Source of the DNA: Charina bottae
Lineage: Eukaryota > Chordata > Lepidosauria > Squamata > Charinaidae
Reading direction: 5' to 3'
NCBI GenBank assembly: GCA_023362775.1
Contig: JALMGJ010000005.1
Span: 37,443,463-37,507,462, forward strand
Length of the DNA: 64,000 bases
In this document: in pieces, positions 17,460-36,698 of the stretch
Layout of the letters: each line of letters starts with the position of its first letter
Numbering within the stretch: position 1 is the stretch's first letter
Notes under the pieces: generated by a model
Seen by the model: the letters and a program-made list of their open reading frames with translations, nothing else
The model's database searches: none
Told to the model about the DNA's origin: nothing
Program-made: the position numbers and the translations under genes

Positions 17460-17565
17460 TCTTTACCTTTTATTGATTTTATTGTAATTTCTTTGATTGT
17501 TGTGAGTCACCCAGAGTCACTGAGAGTTGGGCAGCATACAAGTTTAATTATAATGCAGTGCTGTT
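17460..17565 (+). mobile_element. L2 LINE tail remnant
   Basis: The sequence GTGAGTCACCCAGAGTCACTGAGAG with GGGCAGCATACAAGTTTAATTA matches the 3' tail of the L2-type LINEs found at 8243, 43000 and 59150. Confidence 0.6.
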
Positions 17566-17590
17566 ATCAAAGACACCAATTGGTCTAAAG

Positions 17591-17872
17591 CATAGCTTTC
17601 CAAACTGTGTCACGACACAATACTGTGTCGCCTGCGGGGCCCAGGTGTGTCACGTCAAAACCCGGAAGTGCTGATCGCGCGCTATTGCGCACGGCCGCGG
17701 GCCATAAGCGGTTCCGGGTTTTTGCACGGCACACCAGGACACCGCTGCCGTCACCGAAAGCGGTGGCGGTGACGCTTCCGGGTTTTTGCGCACCGCCGCT
17801 ACTGTGGCACTTCCGGGTTTTCTCGCGCACCACTGTTGGTGTGTCGCCACGGGAAAAGTTTGGAAAGCCCTG
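17591..17872. mobile_element. hAT-type MITE (TTTCCAAAC family)
   Basis: The ends are CATAGCTTTCCAAACTG and AGTTTGGAAAGCCCTG, and an exact 8-bp duplication GTCTAAAG lies at 17583-17590 and 17873-17880. The interior is GC-rich, with repeated TTCCGGGTTTT and GTGTCGC motifs in both orientations. It has no transposase. Any open frame across it is by-product. Confidence 0.9.
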
Positions 17873-18216
17873 GTCTAAAGTGAGCTTTGCATACTTTAGC
17901 TGCACACTGTAGTGCAGAAGTACTCAACATTAATTACGCAAAACCTAAGGTTTTAGTATTTGCTAAATGTCGTAAAATTCATTCTTGGTGACTGAATAAG
18001 TACCTGATTGAACAAGTCAAAATCTTCCAAGTATTTAAGGAGTAGTATTTCATGCTACTGGTAAATGAAGAGCACATATGGAGTATGTTGCCCAAAATGC
18101 ACAGTTCAGCTACACCCATGCAGTCTTTTTATTTCACTAGAGGTGCATTATTCATACCTGCTGTGCCAAGGGTAAACCCAGACAAAATAATTAACAAAAA
18201 CCTCTCAATGGGCCTT

Positions 18217-18745
18217 CTAACCTCCCAACCCCCAGGCCCTGGAACATATCCAGATCTTCAATGCTTTACAAAAGGCAGGCAGGGTCAGGGCCAATGTAAT
18301 CTCTGTTCCAGAGGGCAGGCACTGTGGCAGAAAAGGCACACTTCCAAGGTCCCATAAAATGACATTCTTTAATTGAAGGGACCTGGAGCATGCCCCTTGG
18401 GTCAGACCTAGTGAGACAGGTAGAAACAACTGGAGAGAGGTGGTCATGCAAATAACTGGCCCCATGCTATAGAGGGTTTTATAGGTAATAATCAGCACCT
18501 TGAATTCCACCTGGAAGCACACTGGGATCCAATGCAGCTCATGGAGTAGAGGTATAACATGGGCATAGCAAGGGGTACCCATAACTGCCCATGCCACTGC
18601 ATTTTTGACCAGCTGCAGATTCCAGATGGTCTTCAAAGGCAGCCCCACGTAGAGCATGTTGCAGCAGTCCACTGGGATGTGTGTGTGACTAAGGCATGTC
18701 TCTTGGGAAGCTTCAACCAAAATGGAGTTGGACAAGGATGCCAAA
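18217..18745 (-). mobile_element. L2-type LINE ORF2 C-terminus, antisense
   Basis: An almost unbroken minus-strand frame reads CCNMLYVGLPLKTIWNLQLV and later IPLLHELHWIPVCFQVEFKV, directly comparable with NALYMGLPLKNIRKLQLIQN in the plus-strand copy at 59470. It therefore encodes the C-terminal domain of an L2-type ORF2. It is 5'-incomplete and carries changed key positions. Further antisense LINE-like sequence continues to about 19000. Confidence 0.8.
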
Positions 18746-21983
<3,238 letters not shown>

Positions 21984-22123
21984 TGTCTGTAGCTTGAATC
22001 ATGTCAACTGGATTTCTATTTTCTCAGTGGAAACGTTTCGCTCCTGAGAAAATAGAAATCCAGTTGACATGATTCAAGCTACAGACAATTCCACCTGGAT
22101 GACTGAGAACCTTCATAGACATA
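21984..22123 (+). mobile_element. Hairpin retroposon, copy 1 (possibly Penelope-like)
   Basis: A 140-bp insert is flanked by an exact 14-bp duplication CTGTTATTTCCATA (21970-21983 and 22124-22137). It begins with a perfect inverted repeat: arms 21984-22027 and 22044-22087, 44 bp each, with a 16-base spacer containing GAAACGTTTCGC. A 36-bp tail with GGATGACTGAGAACCTTCAT follows. The long variable-sequence target duplication points to target-primed reverse transcription rather than cut-and-paste. The head-to-head arrangement recalls 5' ends of Penelope-like elements, but I cannot confirm that. Confidence 0.75.
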
Positions 22124-22644
22124 CTGTTATTTCCATAGTTTGGGGGTAACACAAATGCAACTCCACCCAAAAATTTCTTTTGCACTTCTATAGAGATTAG
22201 CAGGTTGTGCCACATGAAGCATGTCCATCTTACCTGGATTAAACCAATACCAAACTGTTTTTATTTCAAAAGAGAAGATTACACAAAACACATTAAAGAC
22301 TTGGTAAACTAAACTATTCATGGTTATAAGACATGTAATAACTACTGTTATTTCCTCTTCAGAATTAATAAAGAAAAGCATTATCAATGGATAGACAGTA
22401 GAGATAGATGTATTCTGTTTATTTGTCTGTCTCTCTGTATGTATATATTTGCATTTGTGTGCATGTGGCATATTAGCTACAAAAAAAGACTATACTTTTA
22501 TTAGGCCACCACAAGTTTACAAAATTTTCCACAAGCTTCCAAGTTGCCAAGATTTTTTCATCAGGCAATATAGTTAAAACTCCAGAAATAAAGAAGTAGA
22601 AGAAAAAAAACTGGGGGAGATGGGCATTAATATAAATTTAATTA

Positions 22645-22708
22645 AATGAATGAATGAATGAATGAATGAATGAATGAATGAATGAATGAATAAATAAATA
22701 AATAAATA
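22645..22708 (+). repeat. (AATG)n/(AAAT)n microsatellite
   Basis: About ten AATG units are followed by about five AAAT units without interruption. Confidence 0.95.
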
Positions 22709-23303
22709 GTAGGTGGTGTTTAAGCCACATCTGAAACAAGTTATAGGTATATAGAGTGTGGAAGAAGTTTGCAGTAATGCTAATTTAGTCCTACTATGGA
22801 AATAATGTTAGGTTGTACCAGGACTCTTCCAAACTTGCTAAAATGAAACTCTTGCTATGGAACAGGTAACTTTTTCCCCCATACTCAAAGCAAGTATGAG
22901 TTTATAAATTCTCATGGTCCTGAATCATTAGAGGGCAGAAATTCATAGATCAGTGGGATATAGGTTATGAATGTTTACATAGGATTAATCCATACATTTT
23001 TTTTATGGAGAGGGTCCTGTCTCCCCAAGTTCAAATAAAAGAATCAGCACAATTCTCTGCGAAGGGGTTGATTTAGTGGTTCAGTGCAAATCAACCCTTT
23101 TGCAGATAGCTGACTCATTTAAATGTTATACCCAGTTGCATGGGAGCTACTCATGGAAAAAGTTTATTTGGGGAGAGTAATGTTTACATTTAAAACTGTG
23201 GTCTAACCTGCAAAATGCAGAAGACTCAGAAACCTCCATCCATTTACTGAAGAAGCAGGAGAAAGATTGGCTCTACAGAAAAAGTCAGAGATTCCTCCTA
23301 GTC

Positions 23304-23842
23304 CAGGGGTCGGCAAACTTTTTATGCCGGGAGCCATTTTGACATGCTCGTGCACATTTTGAAATGCTCGAGAGCCAGGGGGCGGGGTTTGCGGGCGGGG
23401 GCCAATCAGCGTCTCTGTTTCTTCTCCAGGGTTCTTCTCCTGGAGAAGAAACAGAGACGCTGATTGGTGGAGGCGTCCTTCCTTCTGAGCTTCCACCAAT
23501 CAGTATCTCTGTTTCTTCTCCAGGGTTCTTCTCCTGGAGAAGAAACAGAGACGCTGATTGGTGGAGGCGTCCTTCCTTCTGAGCTTCCACCAATCAGCGT
23601 CTCTGTTTCTTCTCCAGGGTTCTTCTCCTGGAGAAGAAACAGAGACGCTGATTGGTGGAGGCGTCCTTCCTTCTGAGCCTCCACCAATCAGCGCGCGCCA
23701 AAGGAGAGCAGAGAGGCGGGCTGAAGCCTGCTGCTTCCGGAGACCGGCTTTCCGGATGTTGGGCGGCAGAGAGAGAGAGAGAGCCAGAGTCAAGGGGCCA
23801 AAGAGCCAGATCTGGCTCGCGAGCCGCCATTTCCGACCCTTG
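23304..23842. mobile_element. GC-rich hAT-type element with palindromic tandem core
   Basis: The ends match those of the element at 26-2152, and an exact 8-bp duplication TCCTAGTC lies at 23296-23303 and 23843-23850. The core consists of about three 94-bp units, each a hairpin built from GTTTCTTCTCCAGG and CCTGGAGAAGAAAC and bordered by ATTGG and CCAAT boxes. One GC-box/CCAAT module precedes it (CCAAT at 23402). No transposase is encoded, and the repeated open frames in the core are by-products of the repeat. Confidence 0.9.
23405..23700. repeat. 94-bp palindromic tandem repeat
   Basis: Units recur with a 94-bp period; the same ATG context falls at 23464, 23558 and 23652. Within each unit the two halves are complementary (TCTCTGTTTCTTCTCCAGG against CCTGGAGAAGAAACAGAGA). 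The neighbouring GATTGGTGGAGGCG and CCACCAATCAG form a second hairpin. The units are nearly identical, so the expansion is recent. Confidence 0.9.
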
Positions 23843-23850
23843 TCCTAGTC

Positions 23851-24751
<901 letters not shown>

Positions 24752-25451
24752 CTAAATTAAAAACATAATAGAATTCACTAAGTGTAATAAAATGCAGAAG
24801 AAAAGCATGTATCAGCATTTTTAACAATTCAATTTAAGTAATATTTTATGGCACAAAATTATCATTTTTATATTTATTAGTTGCCTTCCCATTAAATTTT
24901 TGGAACGACTTGCAACAATAGACCACATCTAGCATTTAGAGTGGTAGAGTGTGTGTGTGTGCGCGCACACATATACCCCTCCAAAAACCTAAATAATACA
25001 ATACATAACTCCAGCTGCATTGAGAATTATAAAATAGGACACAGACCACTCAAATAATAATTATAAGAAGAAATCTACCATGACATAAGAGTAGAAGTGC
25101 CTTGTGTAGAACTGCCCAGAAAAGTCATTTTAACAGCTTGGGTATCATATACCAATTCAGTCTTACCATCCTGAACTAATGCTTCCTTCAAGCAGTACTA
25201 CTAACATCACTGCTGGAAATTTTTTTTCCTGAAATGCCATATTCACATAGAACCACAGTTGGAAGGCCATTTATGCCATCAAATCCATCCCTTTGCTCAG
25301 CACACAACCAACATTAAAAAAAATGGGAACTATTACATCCTGTTATCTGGACGTTGCATTTGTTGATGCACTCTAAAACTGCATTCTTGCAGCCACAATA
25401 CAAAATAGAAAAATAGAAAAAATAGAAAAAAACTATTGAAAGGATTTTAAG

Positions 25452-25459
25452 AAAATAAA

Positions 25460-25516
<57 letters not shown>
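25452..25516 (+). repeat. (AAAT)n/(AAT)n microsatellite
   Basis: An AAAT run passes directly into about thirteen AAT units. The apparent poly-leucine frame on the minus strand is created by this repeat. Confidence 0.95.
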
Positions 25517-26150
25517 TCATCTCCCGAATCCTAGCCAAACCAACAACAACAACATCACCAATAACAATTTTGGCTGGGATTCAGAGAATATTTTGTCCCC
25601 ACTCACACTGGCATCCAAATCTTCATATTTCAGTATAAACAGGTAAATCTTTGAACACAATTTTCCTTGTATAACTCTGTCAGCTGACATCTGCTAAAAT
25701 CATCATTTTAAAATGATAAGGATAACTGATAGGGATAGAGAGGTAGCAATATAACTTTCCAAATAGCTTCCTGGTAGATTGTATGATAAGCTACACACTT
25801 TGGATGAATAGAATGAAAAATAAAGTCCACTTTAACACTTTTGGATTAAAAAAAGTAGACTTACAAAATCTTCAGTGTGACCTCCCCTCCCGCCCAAATT
25901 AGCAGCAAGATTAACAATATTGGTACTTTTCATACTTTTCCATTCAAAAAGGGGAAGATCTGAACCCTACAGGAAAAGTGATTTGACACATAAAGCTAGT
26001 ACAGTCGAAATTGTCTGCCAGTTAAGGTTTAGTACTTTGTTCTTAAAAGTTGAAGGACTGACTATCTATAAATAACCTGAGCATGGAGCAACATTATCAG
26101 GTTTTCAGAACAGTACTATTAATCTAAAGGAAAAATGTCAATTCAAAAAT
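25517..26150. other. STAG1 intron, unassigned
   Basis: AT-rich intronic DNA, nothing recognised. The interval 24752-25451 on the other side of the microsatellite is likewise plain apart from a short GT/GC run near 24950. Confidence 0.6.
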
Positions 26151-26164
26151 GTTCTGTCAAGAGA

Positions 26165-26355
26165 CTGTGGCTTGAATCATGTCAACTGGATTTCTATTTT
26201 CTCAGTAGAAACGTTTCACTCCTTATCCAAGGAGCTTCTTCAGTCCAAGCTCCTTGGATAAGGAGTGAAACGTTTCTACTGAGAAAATAGAAATCCAGTT
26301 GACATGATTCAAGCCACAGACTGTTCCATCTGGATGACTGAGAACCTTCATCGAC
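26165..26355 (+). mobile_element. Hairpin retroposon, copy 2 (possibly Penelope-like)
   Basis: A 191-bp insert is flanked by an exact 14-bp duplication GTTCTGTCAAGAGA (26151-26164 and 26356-26369). It opens with a perfect inverted repeat of 73-bp arms (26165-26237 and 26247-26319) around nine bases. The outer 44 bp of each arm are nearly identical to copy 1 at 21984, but this copy extends further into a segment with AAGCTCCTTGGATAAGGAG. The same tail (TGGATGACTGAGAACCTTCAT) follows. Two independent insertions with exact duplications show a family that moved by retroposition. Confidence 0.8.
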
Positions 26356-26783
26356 GTTCTGTCAAGAGAGTATTACACAGTTTTGAGAGAACAAGTTATA
26401 AAAATAAAATTTTTAACTGCACTGACAATTAAATGCTTTTTTTGTTTCAGTTTATCATATGAGATATAAAGGAATGTTGTAGCACACTGCTGACTACAGA
26501 CAGGAATAACCTAGTTCTTTTAGCCTAGCAACACTGATACTTTCTTTATATAGGCTGAATAGATATACACAAAATGCATTGTAAAGATATGTTTCCTTAT
26601 ATCGAATAAGGAAAAGCAGATGGAAGAGGTGGCAGCAGACATAAGCTTATCAATCGTGGTTATATATAAATGAACCAAATGGATTTGATAGAATATAGCT
26701 TAACTGTTAAATGTAACAAAGCTTGAAAAAGTATGAGAAAGCAAAATTCCATTTTGAATCAAAAAGGAAAATAGCATATTTTA

Positions 26784-27692
<909 letters not shown>

Positions 27693-27915
27693 TTATTTTT
27701 ATTTAATTCTTTTATTTAAACACATATATAAGTCACCATCCTGGGGCATGTCAACACAGTTAACATTACACATAATAAAGACTGACAATAAACACGAAAT
27801 ACTTCCTAATATTCATCACCTAAATATCACAGCTACAGTCTTTTTTTTAATGGCTGCTATAACAGCTGTAGCCCTAATTATATATAGCTCAGTACTTTTG
27901 ATAGATTATATTCCT

Positions 27916-29421
27916 TTAAAAAAAATAATTTTATTGAAAGTTTTAATATCAATAGTAAAAGAAAATACAAGCTAAATTCAGAAAGAAGAGTAAGGAAAAA
28001 AAGAATAAAAGTTGTAGAAAGAAAAAGAAAAAAATATTTAAAGAAGTAACTTCCAGTCTTCATCACAATACAAACAAATTTAATAATTCATCACCCCCTA
28101 TAAAGTTACATGCAAGTATCTCTTCTTCCCCTAACCCATCTCTTATCCATATGCAAATCCATAAATAAACATTTCAGTCCTGGTGTCAGCAAAATATCCA
28201 TAAAGGGGTCCCAGATTTATACATACATTTCTCATTTTAACCTTGATCAAGCAAACCAACTTTGTACTTGTTCCTTTTGCTTCTAACAATCTTAATCTTT
28301 AGTTCATTCAAATGGTGTCATAGGATTTGATCTCTCTTCAATTTTTCTTTTTCCCATCTTGAAGGTTTCTTCAAGGCTTAAACCAACTTCTTTTGTAAGT
28401 CCAGTAAAAAGTCCTTAGCCGGGTCAATTTCTTGGCTTGTCATTTGTATTTCCAGTTTAATTGTTTTCTCTGTCTTGTTGTCCATGTTTTTTTTTTATTT
28501 TCCAATATTTCTGCAAATTCTTTATGTTCTGATATTTCTATATCAGGCAAAGTTTGTTTCATCTCTTTATCCTGTAAATCTTCTAAGATGTACTCTTTAA
28601 CATCAAACATCATTGCTGAGATTGAAGCTATTTTTTGACCCCATTCTTCAAAGATCTGCTGAAGCATTGAAAATGTCATAGCATTTTCTGTCATTTTGCA
28701 AGTTTTAATACCAAAGACAAGAGGCAGGCTTTTCACTTTTTTTCCTTTTCCCTTTCTGCCTAGAATCTTTAGTCTCCTCTAGTGTTCAATTTCTTCAATC
28801 ATAAAGTCTCAGATTTCTGTTATGATTTAGAATAGACTAAAGAGATTAGTTTCCACAAAGGTGCTGTTTATTTGTAAAATTATTTCCAAAATCTTATAGC
28901 AAAAGTCTTAATATTCCATTATTCCAAGTTTGTCTGGTCCCTTAATTCATTTATAACTTTTTAAAATCAAAGTCTTATTTAGCTTTTTACCACTTATTTC
29001 TAATTCTTTAAGTTCTTAAACTTATAGTTAATCTTTCTTTTATTCAAGAATGAAAGTAAACTCACCAGGTGGCTTTTCAAACTTGTCATTTTGAAGATCT
29101 CTAATATCCTTGAAGTAGTTAAATAGGCAATTTCCGAAAGTGATTAAAAAGTGAGGTTAGTGAACTCAGTGTCCTTTAAAAGGCTCCACTGCGGTTGAGA
29201 GCATGATGGTTCCCTTCATCTCTCAGCACTCAAACCTGTGGGAAACTGCTGTCCTGCAGTCTCCTCATGAGGAGCAGCCATCCGGAGCACAAGTGGGCAA
29301 TCTCCCATCCTCTCCTTATCCAGAGACGTTTCAAGGGACCAGTCTACTTGCCAGTCCTTCAATCTTAGCTGCAGTTCCTCTGGAGACATCTTAGCTCACC
29401 ATTCCTCACCCAGAAGCTCCA
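27916..29421 (-). mobile_element. Internally deleted L1-like retroposon
   Basis: A 15-bp exact duplication ATAGATTATATTCCT flanks the element at 27901-27915 and 29422-29436. On the minus strand it runs from an L1-type 5' region (right end, about 29160-29421) through a broken ORF1-like coil (about 28736-28440, containing FEEWGQKIASISAMMFDVKE) to a 3' end with an AATAAA signal and T-rich plus-strand tail at 27916-27970. There is no ORF2, so it must have been mobilised in trans. The frame has an early stop after about 98 codons. Confidence 0.75.
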
Positions 29422-29436
29422 ATAGATTATATTCCT

Positions 29437-30236
29437 GACTCAATATTTATTTGGAGTAGAAATAGGATAACATATGCATGCCTGAGGGAGAAATCCAAGA
29501 TGGTCCCACATATATACAGAACACAACTTCATTATATTTAGATTCTCTAATTTGCAAGGATGGGGACCTATTAAAATTATCCAATAGGATTATGTTGCCA
29601 GATGTTTTTCTATGTTTGGGGGGATTTTCCTGATTATTTTGGTCAGCAATCTTCCTAGTCTGAAAACTGTTATCTGGAATTTGGAGAATTTGGAGCATGA
29701 GTATTTGACAATGGAAAAAAGAGAATGACAAACAAAATGGAAAACAATGGAAGACTCAGGCAAAATCTGACTGGTTTCAGGCTACTGTTCATGTAAGAGC
29801 CTACTTTAACAGTGATGACAGCAAATTTCATCACTACATATTAGCTTTATGTGAACTGTGAACTGAATAGCAAATGCTTACTGCAATTAGTGACATAAAA
29901 GAATAATTGAAAGCTGCAGGACCATTTTGCAATATACTTTGTGGATAAAATTGTTCACTTAACCCCTGAGATGGCTATCAAAGAAATAGCTCAAAGCTCT
30001 TTAGGGCTCCCTGACACACTTTTTTCTAAATAATGCTCCCAAACATATTTTATTTGCTTTTGTATTAAAGATATGCAATATCTGGACAAGTATAAAAACA
30101 CTAATAACTACTTTCAGATTTGCACAGTATTTATATGAAGTACAAATTAAGTTGGATCATATTAAAATGTGAACCACATTTCTTTACTATCTTACCTCAG
30201 AAACCAGAAAAATAATTCAAGCACAGGTAAACTCCT
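29437..30236. other. STAG1 intron, unassigned
   Basis: AT-rich intronic DNA, no recognised element. Confidence 0.6.
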
Positions 30237-30256
30237 TTATAGAAAGAAAGACTTTC

Positions 30257-30549
30257 TCCTTTTCAGACCCAGCTTCTCCGGCGAACAATTCCTCCACGTG
30301 GCCCCCTTCGGAATGCTGTCTTTGGAAAGTTGTGCTGTCTTCTCAGAGCTTTCGGAAAGAGAGGGAAGTTCTCTGGCCTCTTTGCGAAAGCTCTGAGAAG
30401 AGAGCGCAAGCTTCCAAAGTCTGCACAGACTTTGGAGAGCTGCCCCCCTTTCCGAAAGCTCTGAGAAGAGAGCGTAACTTTCTGAAGACAGTGTTCCAAA
30501 GGGAGTCACCTGGAGGAAACCTTCGCCGGTGAAGCTGGGTCTGAAAAGG
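30257..30549. repeat. Long imperfect inverted repeat, about 290 bp
   Basis: The left arm begins CCTTTTCAGACCCAGCTTC and the right arm ends GAAGCTGGGTCTGAAAAGG. Complementarity continues inward for roughly 100 bp per side with scattered mismatches (GGAATGCTGTCTTTGG against CCAAAG...GACAGTGTTCC). The loop contains a further CGAAAGCTCTGAGAAGAGAGCG copy and a small palindrome at about 30413-30436. Open frames on both strands mirror each other because of this symmetry. Confidence 0.8.
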
Positions 30550-31084
30550 AGTCAGCAAAGACAGCAAGGAGCTTCTGTGTCACCTGTGACGGCTGGACAA
30601 AAAAGGCGAAAGGTCGGTGCAGGGAATTGGGAGAGAAGGCAGCTGGGTGAACGAATGCGGGCTGGGGCGGCTGTAGCCTCCTGGATGTCAGGATGGAGAC
30701 TGAGGCAGAAACGGAGGATGAAGGGATCACTGGGGAAAGCGCGGGAAGGAGTGTTGGGGAAAGCGGGAAACTTGAAGGGGAAATCGAGCCACCAATTGGA
30801 GAGACCCAGCAAGAAGACTCACCCCCGCCTATCAGCGCGCATGAAAGGACACTGGTAAGGTGTGCTGAGCAGCATGAGGCACGATTGGCTCCCGCACGCC
30901 AACGGCAGGAAAGCCAAAGACTTAAAAGGTGAAGGGAACCTCCACAGGTTGTCGGAGACAACCGTTCTCGCCAGGAATCACCAACCTCGATTCCAGACAC
31001 TGAGAAACGCGCCTCCAAAAAGGACCTTGCCTTGTCGCCGCCCCCACAAAGCTCTGCCTTGCCGTCGCCTCAGCCACCGCTGCA
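30550..31084. other. GC-rich unclassified insert next to the palindrome
   Basis: A purine- and CpG-rich stretch contains an open plus-strand frame (30693-30932) that is acidic and then basic, including PPIGETQQEDSPPPIS. A similar short motif (PPISARQRRAERRAE) can be read in the GC-rich hAT element at 23652. I do not recognise a protein family. It may be repeat cargo rather than a gene. Confidence 0.4.
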
Positions 31085-31695
31085 GATCGTCTTGTCGATC
31101 TAAGCCAAAGTCGAAGAAACATTCCTAACGTTGTTAAATTCCTCCATTTCATCCACGACATCTTCAAACTTAAAGCTCATATCTTCCATAACGTCCTGAA
31201 TGCCTTGCATAAAAAGTTGGTAAGAATCAGAAAAAGCTTGCTTAAGGTCTTGATGGAAATCAGAGAAAGTCTGCCTAAATTCCTCCATGCCTCTCGCAGT
31301 AGATTATGGCACCCCCTAGGAGCTTAATCAGCGAAAGTCAAAGATATGAGGACATTTGAAAGTTGTTTACATGAAGTGAGAGTGAATAGCAGACTGTTCT
31401 CAGGAGAAAGTGAAGACAGAAAGCTGAAGGTTGAAATTGGCTGATTCAACGTGTAGGAGAATAGTAATTTCTTCAAATCCAGTACAAAAAATAGTATCAG
31501 GGAAACAATTATTTACTCTTAAATCCTCCTTAATATTTGGATGGGAAACAAGCCAAAACTTAAAATATTTTTTTTTAACCCCAAAGAAAATAAGCGCCAA
31601 GAGAGCCCGCTTCTCCTTGCTGTAGAAAGCCTCTCTTAGGGTACATAAACTTAAAAAGATATAAATTGGGTGATTTAGAAATGGGGTGGCCAAAC
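31085..31695 (-). mobile_element. L1-like 5' UTR and ORF1 start, antisense
   Basis: Read on the minus strand, the sequence from about 31695 resembles an L1 5' untranslated region (AAGCGGGCTCTCTTGGCGC). It leads to an ATG at 31288 opening a 62-codon acidic, coil-like frame (MEEFRQTFSDFHQDLKQAFS and so on) that ends at 31100. The rest of the element is missing; the break coincides with the GC-rich insert at 30550-31084. Confidence 0.5.
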
Positions 31696-31739
31696 ATGGT
31701 GTCTCTTTAAGGCTACAACACAGCTTGCAAATGTTGACG

Positions 31740-31982
31740 TCCCAGCCTCCCGGTGGCTCTTACCGGACGAGTGTGAACGCCGTTTGCAATCCTCTGGCTA
31801 CAAGTCGCCGTTCCTGAGGACAGATGGGATGATTCCGAGTGTTTTCTTGTCCATGAAAACACTCCTGGGCTTCAGGAAAAACCTGCCTGAGCCCAAAAAA
31901 GAAAAAAGAAAAAAAAAAGCCGCGTTGTCAGTTCTGTCTGCGGAGCCTGCGGGCACAGCTGTTCAGTCCACCATGTCCCCAC
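31740..31982. other. Unclassified GC-richer segment
   Basis: The segment contains CGGTGGCTCTTACCGGACG and a purine run near 31900. I see no exon boundaries or family resemblance. It may be a captured or repeat-derived fragment. Confidence 0.35.
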
Positions 31983-32068
31983 CGGAAGTCGTAAGTCCAT
32001 TTTTTCAGGCCGTCATAATTTCGAACAGTCGCTGAACGAATGATCATTAAGTGAAGGCTACCTGTATG
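31983..32068. mobile_element. End fragment of the ACAGGTAGTCC-type DNA transposon
   Basis: GGAAGTCGTAAGTCC, AACAGTCGCTGAACGAA and the end GGCTACCTGTA match the right end of the elements at 12624 and 37382. The left part is missing. Confidence 0.65.
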
Positions 32069-34113
<2,045 letters not shown>

Positions 34114-34121
34114 CTCTAAAG

Positions 34122-34391
34122 CAGAGCTTTCCAAACTGTGTGTCGCGACACAAAAGTGTGTCGCCACACACAGTCTGATGTGTCGCCACACAACCCGGAA
34201 GCGCTGATCATCATCAGCGCTTCCGGGTTTTCCCGCGGCGACACACCAACAGCAGCATGCAAAAACTGAAAGCGGCAGCAGCACTTCCGGGTTTTTGCAC
34301 GCTGCCGCAATGGCGGCACTTCCGGGTTTTCCCGCAGCGACACACCAACGGTGGTTGGTGTGTCGCTGCGGGAAAACTTTGGAAAGCCCTG
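34122..34391. mobile_element. hAT-type MITE (TTTCCAAAC family), best-preserved copy
   Basis: The ends CAGAGCTTTCCAAACTG and TTTGGAAAGCCCTG are imperfect terminal inverted repeats, with an exact duplication CTCTAAAG at 34114-34121 and 34392-34399. The interior has four CTTCCGGGTTTT-type motifs and several GTGTCGC/GCGACAC motifs arranged head to head. It is 270 bp and non-coding. Confidence 0.92.
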
Positions 34392-34399
34392 CTCTAAAG

Positions 34400-36698
<2,299 letters not shown>

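Noticed and set aside
23405..23700. CRISPR-like array of repeats
   Set aside because: Units are contiguous 94-bp palindromes with no unique spacers, in a vertebrate intron.
25314..25538. Poly-leucine membrane-like frame
   Set aside because: Produced by the AAT/AAAT microsatellite read on the minus strand.
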